Origin: Solimonas soli DSM 21787
GTDB lineage: Bacteria; Pseudomonadota; Gammaproteobacteria; Nevskiales; Nevskiaceae
Reading direction: 5' to 3'
DNA length: 64,000 nt
Assembly (NCBI RefSeq): GCF_000474945.1
Contig: NZ_AXDW01000010.1
Location: 186,001 to 250,000, forward strand
The notes beneath the pieces were generated by a model that ran no database searches, had not been told where the DNA came from, and saw only the letters and a program-made list of their open reading frames with translations. Shown here in pieces: positions 57,900 through 64,000 of the stretch (position 1 is the stretch's first letter; every line of letters starts with the position of its first letter). Position numbers and translations under genes: made by a program.

Positions 57900-58451
57900 T
57901 CAGGCCGCCTGCTCGAACTTCGGAAAGCGCTCGGCGATGGTGTCGCCGGTGAAGTGGCCGACCCAGCCTTCCGGAATGCGGAAGAAGCGGATCGCCTTGA
58001 AGTCCGGCTTCGGACCCATGTCGAACCAGTGCGTGACATTGGCGGGCAGGTTGATGAGATCGCCCTTCGTGCACACGGTCAGGTAGACCTTGCCGTTGGC
58101 GCGGATGTAGAAGGCGCCGGCGCCGTCGACGAAGAAGCGCGTCTCGAAATCGTCGTGCGTGTGTTCGGAGAGGAACTTGCCGCGCGCGGTTTCGGCGGCC
58201 GGGTTGTCCGGCTGCATGCTGACGACATCGATGCTGACGAAGCCGTACTTCCTGTTGAGGATGTCGATTTCCTTGCGGTACGCGGCGATGACCTCGTCCT
58301 GGCCGGCGTTGCGCGTCAGCGGCCGCGACGCTTCCCAGCGCTCGAACTCGACACCGATCGCGGCCAGCTGATCGCGGATTTCCTCGAAGCCGGTATACGT
58401 GCCGAGCGGCTGGCCCGGTTCGCGATCCGAATAGACGACGAGCGTGGTCAT
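57900..58451 (-). CDS. mtnD: Acireductone dioxygenase
   Basis: MtnD cleaves acireductone to the keto-acid precursor of methionine using iron (or off-pathway with nickel). The 183-residue cupin has its metal motif in 'LSEHTHDDFETRFFVDG' (H-x-H-x4-E) and the last ligand His in 'ANVTHWFDMG'. The ATG at 58451 follows an excellent ribosome site (AAGGAGG); the longer frame adds unlike sequence. It is 14 bases after mtnB. Confidence 0.97.
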   Translation of the reverse strand: MTTLVVYSDREPGQPLGTYTGFEEIRDQLAAIGVEFERWEASRPLTRNAGQDEVIAAYRKEIDILNRKYGFVSIDVVSMQPDNPAAETARGKFLSEHTHDDFETRFFVDGAGAFYIRANGKVYLTVCTKGDLINLPANVTHWFDMGPKPDFKAIRFFRIPEGWVGHFTGDTIAERFPKFEQAA

Positions 58452-58465
58452 GGCGTGCCTCCTTC

Positions 58466-59065
58466 TCAAACGGGCGACGAGTGCAGCTCGCACTCGAACA
58501 TGAATTCCAGGGCCTCGACGCGCCAGCGCGCCTGCGCCACGTCCGCGCCCCAGGCGTACAGGCCATGGCCGGCGATGACGTAGGCGGGGGTCCGCGGATG
58601 TTCCTTCATATGGGCGTCCACGGTCGCCGCAAGGCGCGGGATGTCCTGATCGTTGGCGAACACCGGCACCTCGACCGCGGCCTCGTGCGTGGTGATGCCG
58701 GGCAGCAGCTTCAGCAGCTCGTAGCCGGCGAGGCGGATCGCCGCGAGGCGCCGCGACAGCACGGTGTTGGCGATCGAGTGCGTGTGCAGCACCGCGCCGA
58801 TCCGCGGGTCGTGGCGGTACAGCTGGCAGTGCAGCAGGGTTTCATACGAGGCCTTGCGCGTGCTGCCGACCGGCACGCCGTCGAAGCCGGCTTCGAGGAA
58901 ATCGTTCTCCGTCAGCTCGCCCTTGTGGCAGCCGCTGGCGGTGATCAGCATGCGCTCGGCGGACAGCCGCGCCGAGAAATTGCCGCCGGTCGCCGGCACC
59001 CAGCCGCGCTGGTGGAACAGGCGGCCGGCGTCGATCAACGGTCGGGCGAAATTCGGGATGCTCAT
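58466..59065 (-). CDS. mtnB: Methylthioribulose-1-phosphate dehydratase
   Basis: MtnB dehydrates methylthioribulose 1-phosphate in methionine salvage. The 199-residue class II aldolase-fold protein has 'RGWVPATGGNFSARL', 'GAVLHTHSIANTVLSR' (zinc His pair) and 'YVIAGHGLYAWGADVAQARWRVEALEFMFECEL' with the third zinc His. It is first in the minus-strand mtnB-mtnD-mtnC unit. The mtnA/mtnK part of the pathway is not in the window. Confidence 0.95.
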   Translation of the reverse strand: MSIPNFARPLIDAGRLFHQRGWVPATGGNFSARLSAERMLITASGCHKGELTENDFLEAGFDGVPVGSTRKASYETLLHCQLYRHDPRIGAVLHTHSIANTVLSRRLAAIRLAGYELLKLLPGITTHEAAVEVPVFANDQDIPRLAATVDAHMKEHPRTPAYVIAGHGLYAWGADVAQARWRVEALEFMFECELHSSPV

Positions 59066-59186
59066 GGGGCGCGCATTCTGGGCCAGCGCGGCGGACCCTG
59101 CCAGTCGGCAGGCTCGCCGCGACGAGACGTTTCTAAGCTTATCGCCGGCAGCTTATAGCCGGCCGATGTGTCAGTTCGTCGCCGCT

Positions 59187-59219
59187 CGCCGGCGCGCCGC
59201 GAGGGCGAGCGCGCCGGCG
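59187..59219. repeat. Perfect 11-bp GC palindrome just after mgtE
   Basis: CGCCGGCGCGC (59187-59197) pairs with GCGCGCCGGCG (59209-59219), four bases past the mgtE stop. There is no T run, so it is not a standard terminator; it may protect the mRNA 3' end. Confidence 0.5.
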
Positions 59220-59223
59220 GCGA

Positions 59224-60672
59224 TCAGGACATCAGGAAGATCGAGGCGAGTCCGAGGAAAATGAAGAAGCCCATGGTGTCGGTGGTCGCCGTCAGCAGCA
59301 CGCTGGAGCCCATGATCGGATCGCGGCCCAGGCGCTTGAGCGCGACCGGAATGGCCACGCCGGCGAAGGCGGCGACGATCAGTTCCAGGATCATGGCGCC
59401 GTAGATGACCAGCGACAGCTGCCACTTGCCGTAGATCAGGAAGGTCACGGTGCCGAGCGCCGCGCCCCACAGGCTGCCGTTGAGCAGGGCGATGAGGAAT
59501 TCCTTGAGGAAGGTGCGGCGCAGGCGCGCCGAGCCGAGCTGGTCGAGCGCCATGGCGCGGATCACCAGCTCCATAGTCTGCGTGCCGGTATTGCCGCCGA
59601 GCGAGGCGATGATCGGGATCAGGGTCGCCAGCGCCGCGAACTGCACGATCACGTTCTCGAAGTTGCCGATCACGCGCGAGGAGGCGAACGAGGTGACGAG
59701 ATTGAGGCCGAGCCAGGGCCAGCGGTTGCGGCCGCTCTTCAGCACCGGTTCGTAGAGATCCTCGCCGTGCGGCAGGCCGACTTGGCGCAGGCTTTCGTTC
59801 TGCGCGCGCTCGTTGATCTCGTCGATCACGGCATCGACGGTCAGGCGGCCGACGACCTGCTTGTGCAGGTTCACGACCGGCGCCGAGATGAGGTCGTACT
59901 TCTCGAAGGCGTCGACCGCGTCGCGGTCGCGGTCGTCGGTGTAGAAGTAGGTCGGCTGCGGCAGCATGACCTTGCTGACCTCGTCCTCAGGCTCCTCCAG
60001 CAGCAGCTTGTCGAGCGGCAGCACGCCGCGCAGCGTGTGGTTGCGGTCGACGACGATGATTTCGTTGGTGTGCGGCGGCAGCGGCTTCTTGCGGCGCAGC
60101 AGGCGGTGCACGGCTTCCAGCGTCGTGTCCTCGCGCACGGCGATGTAGTCGAGATCCATCATCGCGCCGACGCTGTCGTCGGGGAAGCTGAGGACCGAGC
60201 GCACCTCGATCTGGTCGGCGCGGTCGACGTGTTCGAGCACTTCGGCGCGCTGCTCGTCGGGCAGCGAGCTGACCAGGTCGGCGATGTCGTCGGAATCCAG
60301 CGTGCGCACCACCGCCGAGATTTCCTCCGGCGCCATGTGCTCGACCAGCGAGCGGCGCACCATGTCGGAGGCTTCGAGCAGCACGGCGCCGCGGCGCTCC
60401 GGGCGTACCAGCGCCCAGGCCATTTCGCGCGCCGCCGGCTCCAGGCTTTCCAGCACGAAAGCGATGTCGGCCGGGTGGAAGTGCGCCAGGCGCTGCGACA
60501 GCGCCGCCTGGTGCTGGCGCGCGACCAGCTGCGCGACGACGTCCTGCTTGCGGTTCTCCGAGCGCGACAACAGCTCGACTTCGATCGCCTGCCGCGACAG
60601 CAGCTCGATGACCTGCGCGCGCGCATGTTCGAGGTGACGATGATGCGGCGTCGTTTCGGTGCTGTCGGTCAT
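59224..60672 (-). CDS. mgtE: Magnesium transporter MgtE
   Basis: MgtE is a Mg-gated inner-membrane magnesium channel. The 482-residue product has the cytoplasmic N domain ('LAHFHPADIAFVLESL'), two CBS domains ('DLDYIAVREDTTLEAVHRLL' and 'YDLISAPVVNLHKQVVGRLTVD') and five membrane helices with 'ASLGGNTGTQTMELVIRAMAL' and 'DPIMGSSVLLTATTDTMGFFIFLGLAS', the latter holding the pore Asp. I see no magnesium riboswitch in the 123 bases upstream. Confidence 0.97.
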   Translation of the reverse strand: MTDSTETTPHHRHLEHARAQVIELLSRQAIEVELLSRSENRKQDVVAQLVARQHQAALSQRLAHFHPADIAFVLESLEPAAREMAWALVRPERRGAVLLEASDMVRRSLVEHMAPEEISAVVRTLDSDDIADLVSSLPDEQRAEVLEHVDRADQIEVRSVLSFPDDSVGAMMDLDYIAVREDTTLEAVHRLLRRKKPLPPHTNEIIVVDRNHTLRGVLPLDKLLLEEPEDEVSKVMLPQPTYFYTDDRDRDAVDAFEKYDLISAPVVNLHKQVVGRLTVDAVIDEINERAQNESLRQVGLPHGEDLYEPVLKSGRNRWPWLGLNLVTSFASSRVIGNFENVIVQFAALATLIPIIASLGGNTGTQTMELVIRAMALDQLGSARLRRTFLKEFLIALLNGSLWGAALGTVTFLIYGKWQLSLVIYGAMILELIVAAFAGVAIPVALKRLGRDPIMGSSVLLTATTDTMGFFIFLGLASIFLMS

Positions 60673-60795
60673 CGGCGCGGGCGGCAGGCCGGGTTTTCGG
60701 GTCGGCGCATTCTACGCCGGGCCGCCGTGCAGTCGTTCGGTCCGGCTTGCTAAAGTCGCGGCGCGCATGAACCCATTCCGCTTTCCCGATCACGC

Positions 60796-62661
60796 ATGAA
60801 CGGCCGCCCGCCACCCCTGCCGGAGCCGCCGCGTCCCGACGGTGGCGTCGCCGGCTTCTTCCGCGTCTTCCGCTACAGCGGCCGCGCGCTGCGGCTGGTC
60901 TGGTCGACGAGCCCGCTGCTGCTGCTGTTCCTCGTGCTGCTGACGATCGCCGCCGGCGTGCTGCCGGCGGCGATCGCCTACGTCGGCGCGCGCATCGTCG
61001 ACGCCGTGGTCGCGGCGATCGCGCTGGCGCAGGGCGCCGCGCACGCGGGCGGCTGGCGGGACTATCGCGAGGTCCTCGAATGGGTCGCGCTCGAGGGCGT
61101 GGTGGTCGCCGCGGCCGGCGGCACGACGCGCATGCTGTCGCTGTGCCAGGCGCTGCTGCGCATCCAGCTCGGCCAGCGCGTCAACGTGATGATCCTCGAG
61201 AAGGCGCTGACGCTGACGCTGACGCACTTCGAGGATTCCGAGTTCTACGACAAGCTCAACCGCGCGCGCCGCGAGGCCTCGGTGCGGCCGCTGGCGCTGA
61301 TCATCAAGACCTCGAGCCTCGCCCAGAACGCGATCTCGCTGCTCTCCTACGGCGCGCTGCTCTGGCAGTTCTCGCCATGGGCGGTGAGCATCCTGCTGAT
61401 CGCCGGCGTGCCCTCGTTCATCGCCGAGGCCAAGTATTCGGGCCAGGCCTTCCAGCTGTTCCGCTGGCGCTCGCCGGCGACGCGCATGCAGAACTATCTC
61501 GAGACCGTCATCGCGCGCGAGGACCACGCCAAGGAGGTCAAGCTGTTCGGCCTCGGGCCGCTGCTGCTCGGCCGCTACAAGGGCATCTACGACAAGCTCT
61601 ACGGCGAGGAACGCGATCTCGCCGTGCGCCGCGACGGCTGGGGTTTCGCGCTCGGCCTGATCGGCGTCTGCGCCTACTACGGCGCCTACGCCTGGGTGGC
61701 GATCGCCACGGTGATGGCGCGCATCACGCTCGGCCAGATGACCATGTACCTCGCCCTGTTCCGCAACGGCCAGGGTGCCGTCACCGCGATCCTCTCGGCG
61801 GTCAGCGGCATGTACGAGGACAATCTCTATCTGTCGACGCTCTACGAATATCTCGAAACGCCGGTCACGCCGCCGGCCGGCGATGCGTTGAAGGGCCCGG
61901 ACCCGCGCGACGGCATTCGCTTCGAGCACGTTTACTTCACCTATCCCGGCGCCGACGAGCCGGCGCTGCACGACATCGATCTGCACATCAGGCCCGGCGA
62001 ATCGCTGGCCCTGGTCGGCGAGAACGGCGCCGGCAAGACCACCCTGATCAAGCTGCTGACGCGGCTCTACGTGCCGACGCGCGGCCGCATCCTGCTCGAC
62101 GGACTCGACCTCCGGGACTGGAACGAGGACGCGCTGCGCGCGCGCATCGGCGTGATCTTCCAGGACTTCGCGCGCTACCAGTTCACCGTCGGCGAGAACA
62201 TCGGCGTCGGTGACGTGCGCCACTTCGACGACGAGGCGCGCTGGCGCGAGGCGGCGGACAAGGGCATGGCGACGCCGTTCGTGGAGACGCTGCCGCAGAA
62301 ATTCCACACCCAGCTCGGCAAATGGTTCCGCGAAGGTCGCGAGTTGTCGGGCGGGCAGTGGCAGAAGATCGCCCTGTCGCGCGCCTTCATGCGCAGCGAG
62401 GCCGACGTGCTGGTGCTCGACGAGCCGACCTCGGCGATGGATGCCGGCGCCGAGGCGGAAATCTTCGCGCACTTCCGCGCCCTGATGCGCGACCGCATCG
62501 CCATCCTCATCTCGCATCGCTTCTCGACCGTGCGCATGGCCGACCAGATCGTCGTCATCGACAACGGCCACATCGTCGAGCGCGGCGACCACGCGGCCTT
62601 GATGAAGGTGAACGGCATCTACGCGCACCTGTTTTCGCTGCAGGCGCGCGGCTACCAGTAG
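60796..62661 (+). CDS. ABC transporter, fused permease and ATPase
   Basis: A 621-residue half-transporter of the ABC exporter type. Residues about 30-330 hold the membrane domain with five to six helices, and residues about 370-610 the ATPase: Walker A 'GENGAGKTTLIKLL' near 407, signature 'LSGGQWQKIALSRAF' near 516, and Walker B 'VLVLDEPTSAMD' near 540, then 'SHRFSTVRMADQIVV'. It probably works as a homodimer. Substrate unknown; no partner genes are adjacent. Confidence 0.93.
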   Translation: MNGRPPPLPEPPRPDGGVAGFFRVFRYSGRALRLVWSTSPLLLLFLVLLTIAAGVLPAAIAYVGARIVDAVVAAIALAQGAAHAGGWRDYREVLEWVALEGVVVAAAGGTTRMLSLCQALLRIQLGQRVNVMILEKALTLTLTHFEDSEFYDKLNRARREASVRPLALIIKTSSLAQNAISLLSYGALLWQFSPWAVSILLIAGVPSFIAEAKYSGQAFQLFRWRSPATRMQNYLETVIAREDHAKEVKLFGLGPLLLGRYKGIYDKLYGEERDLAVRRDGWGFALGLIGVCAYYGAYAWVAIATVMARITLGQMTMYLALFRNGQGAVTAILSAVSGMYEDNLYLSTLYEYLETPVTPPAGDALKGPDPRDGIRFEHVYFTYPGADEPALHDIDLHIRPGESLALVGENGAGKTTLIKLLTRLYVPTRGRILLDGLDLRDWNEDALRARIGVIFQDFARYQFTVGENIGVGDVRHFDDEARWREAADKGMATPFVETLPQKFHTQLGKWFREGRELSGGQWQKIALSRAFMRSEADVLVLDEPTSAMDAGAEAEIFAHFRALMRDRIAILISHRFSTVRMADQIVVIDNGHIVERGDHAALMKVNGIYAHLFSLQARGYQ

Positions 62662-62847
62662 CGGGCACCGTCCTTGCAGGCGGCTGCGCCGTCACGCGCC
62701 GGTCCGCGAGGCGGTGCATGATCCCGACCGACGGTGGCAGCGCGGATGGTGGATGCCGGCGCGGCATGGCTGCCCTCACCCCTCTCCCACGGCGTGGGCG
62801 AGGGACATTCGCCTCGCTATGCGAGATTCTGGTTGAAGGAGATGCAC
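62662..62847. other. Intergenic region with a CCTCTCCCA/TGGGCGAGG palindrome
   Basis: Between the ABC exporter and osmC. A hairpin of the common CCCTCTCCC type lies at about 62775-62807, followed by an AAGGAG ribosome site for osmC. No gene is supported here. Confidence 0.45.
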
Positions 62848-63276
62848 ATGAAGATCGAACGCTCGGGTTCGGCCGTCTGGAGGGGTGGCCTCAAGGACGG
62901 GCGCGGCGCCATCTCGACGCAGAGCGGCGCGCTCAAGGAACATCCATACGGCTACGCCAGCCGCTTCGAGGGTGTGGCCGGCACCAATCCTGAGGAACTG
63001 ATCGGCGCCGCGCACGCCGGCTGCTTCACGATGGCGCTGTCGCTGATGCTCGGCGAGGCCGGCCTCAAGGCCGAGAAGCTGGAGACCAGGGCCTTCGTCA
63101 CGCTCGAGCAGGGCGAGGGCGGCTTCTCGATCCCGACGATCCGGCTGGTGCTCAAGGCGAAGATTCCGGGCACCGACGACGCCACCTTCCAGTCGATCGC
63201 CGCCAAGGCCAAGGCCGGCTGTCCGGTGTCGAAAGTTCTGCGCGCCGACATCACGCTCGAGGCGACGCTGGCCTGA
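62848..63276 (+). CDS. osmC: OsmC family peroxiredoxin-like protein
   Basis: OsmC proteins reduce organic peroxides with two cysteines. The 142-residue product has both: 'GAAHAGCFTMALSLML' (about residue 55) and 'AKAGCPVSKVLRADITL' (about 125). The ATG at 62848 is well spaced from AAGGAG; one two codons upstream is too close. It resembles OsmC more than OhrR-controlled Ohr. No regulator gene is next to it. Confidence 0.93.
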   Translation: MKIERSGSAVWRGGLKDGRGAISTQSGALKEHPYGYASRFEGVAGTNPEELIGAAHAGCFTMALSLMLGEAGLKAEKLETRAFVTLEQGEGGFSIPTIRLVLKAKIPGTDDATFQSIAAKAKAGCPVSKVLRADITLEATLA

Positions 63277-63386
63277 GCCGCGGCCGCGCGCCGCGCCGGC
63301 GCATGATCGTCTTTCCGCAGTAAGCGCGATGCGGCCGCCGACGCGATAATCCGCGCGATCAGGTCGACCTCGGGAAGCAACATCGC

Positions 63387-64000
63387 ATGATTTCGTTCAC
63401 GGATCGCGTCGCCATCGTCACCGGCGCCGGCAACGGGCTCGGTCGCCAGCACGCGCTGGCGCTGGCGGCGCGCGGCGCGAAACTCGTCATCAACGATCTC
63501 GGCGGCGCGCGCGACGGTACCGGCGGTTCGTCGGCGGCGGCCGAGGCGGTCGTCGCGGAAATCCGTGCGGCGGGCGGCGAGGCGATCGCCAACGGCGCGT
63601 CGGTGACCGATGCACCGGCGGTCGAGGCGATGGTCAAGCAGGCCGTCGAGCAGTGGGGCCGCGTCGACATCCTCGTCAACAATGCCGGCGTGCTGCGCGA
63701 CAAGACCTTCGCGAAGATGACGCTCGACGACTTCCGCTTCGTGGTCGACGTGCATCTGATGGGCGCCGTCAATTGCACGAAGGCAGTGTGGGAGCTGATG
63801 CGCCGGCAGAACTACGGCCGCATCGTCATGACCACTTCGTCGACCGGCCTCTACGGCAACTTCGGCCAGTCCAACTACGGCGCCGCCAAGCTGGCACTGG
63901 TCGGCCTCATGCAGACGCTGGGACTCGAGGGCGCCAAGAACAACATCCGCGTCAACGCGCTGGCGCCGACCGCCGCGACGCGCATGACCGAGGACATCCT
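63387..64000 (+). CDS. Short-chain dehydrogenase, (3R)-hydroxyacyl-CoA dehydrogenase type, partial
   Basis: The gene runs off the right edge; 204 residues are visible. It has the SDR cofactor motif 'VTGAGNGLGRQHALALAARGAKLVINDLGG', 'ILVNNAGVLRD', and the catalytic set in 'TTSSTGLYGNFGQSNYGAAKLALVG' (Ser, Tyr, Lys). The start and the 'NDLGG' segment resemble the dehydrogenase half of peroxisomal multifunctional enzyme type 2 (HSD17B4/Fox2). It would oxidise a (3R)-hydroxyacyl-CoA in beta-oxidation of fatty or steroid side chains. Whether a hydratase domain follows cannot be seen. Confidence 0.88.
   Translation, partial: MISFTDRVAIVTGAGNGLGRQHALALAARGAKLVINDLGGARDGTGGSSAAAEAVVAEIRAAGGEAIANGASVTDAPAVEAMVKQAVEQWGRVDILVNNAGVLRDKTFAKMTLDDFRFVVDVHLMGAVNCTKAVWELMRRQNYGRIVMTTSSTGLYGNFGQSNYGAAKLALVGLMQTLGLEGAKNNIRVNALAPTAATRMTEDI

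Noticed and set aside
60673-60795. Magnesium riboswitch upstream of mgtE
   Set aside because: The gap is short and shows no ykoK or mgtA-like conserved segments.

Overview
The window is a high-GC Gram-negative chromosome segment. The dcw order, an mla/ibaG-murA-his neighbourhood, pilBCD-coaE-zapD-yacG, rho-trxA facing rhlB, lpxC, and a meso-diaminopimelate type MurE together point to a gammaproteobacterium, most likely of the Nevskiales/Xanthomonadales type. That placement is inferred from synteny and protein style, not from a database search.

Layout. Positions 1-4818 carry the end of an ABC-2 permease gene, ibaG, murA, a NYN/OST-HTH protein, hisG (short form) and hisD. At 4869-6042 lies a dead IS3-family element with two amber codons and a lost catalytic glutamate. 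Positions 6068-14242 are an accessory island of visibly lower GC: a TetR regulator facing a same-strand run of a membrane protein, a TonB-dependent receptor, two orphan heme-copper-oxidase-like small subunits (NorE/NorF type), a polytopic membrane protein, an APH-fold phosphotransferase and a DUF7064/7065-like beta-sandwich protein. Its substrate is unknown. Core genes resume with a BtuF-like protein, an SRPBCC protein and the RNase P RNA (15560-15998).

Positions 16303-35110 hold the complete division and cell wall cluster, mraZ-rsmH-ftsL-ftsI-murE-murF-mraY-murD-ftsW-murG-murC-murB-ddlB-ftsQ-ftsA-ftsZ. It starts with a recognisable promoter and MraZ operator and is mostly joined by 1-4 base overlaps. 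lpxC, dciA (opposite strand), an M23 peptidase, secA, argJ and a Nudix-ThiE fusion follow. On the minus strand come yacG, zapD, coaE, pilD, pilC, pilB, then rho and trxA. The last part holds rhlB, a PBP7-like endopeptidase, yrfG, cysQ, a VanY-like peptidase, an acyltransferase, the methionine-salvage genes mtnC-mtnD-mtnB, mgtE, an ABC exporter, an OsmC protein and the start of an SDR gene.

The most unusual signal is a family of palindromic repeats that interrupts otherwise overlapping operons. At ddlB and mtnC the repeats share one plan: GTGAGC, a 10-bp stem with a 3-base loop, GCGAAC, a GGCCA-GGGA-TGGCC hairpin, then a second GCCAGGGA(T/C)GGC core. At both places the host gene's 5' end is present twice, once as a truncated copy before the element and once as the intact gene after it. 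At ftsQ a different 274-bp element with 32-bp inverted termini sits exactly between two copies of the start codon and is open in frame. Related or degenerate copies lie between murE and murF and at the 3' end of the acyltransferase gene, and a similar palindrome extends the P12 arm of RNase P RNA.
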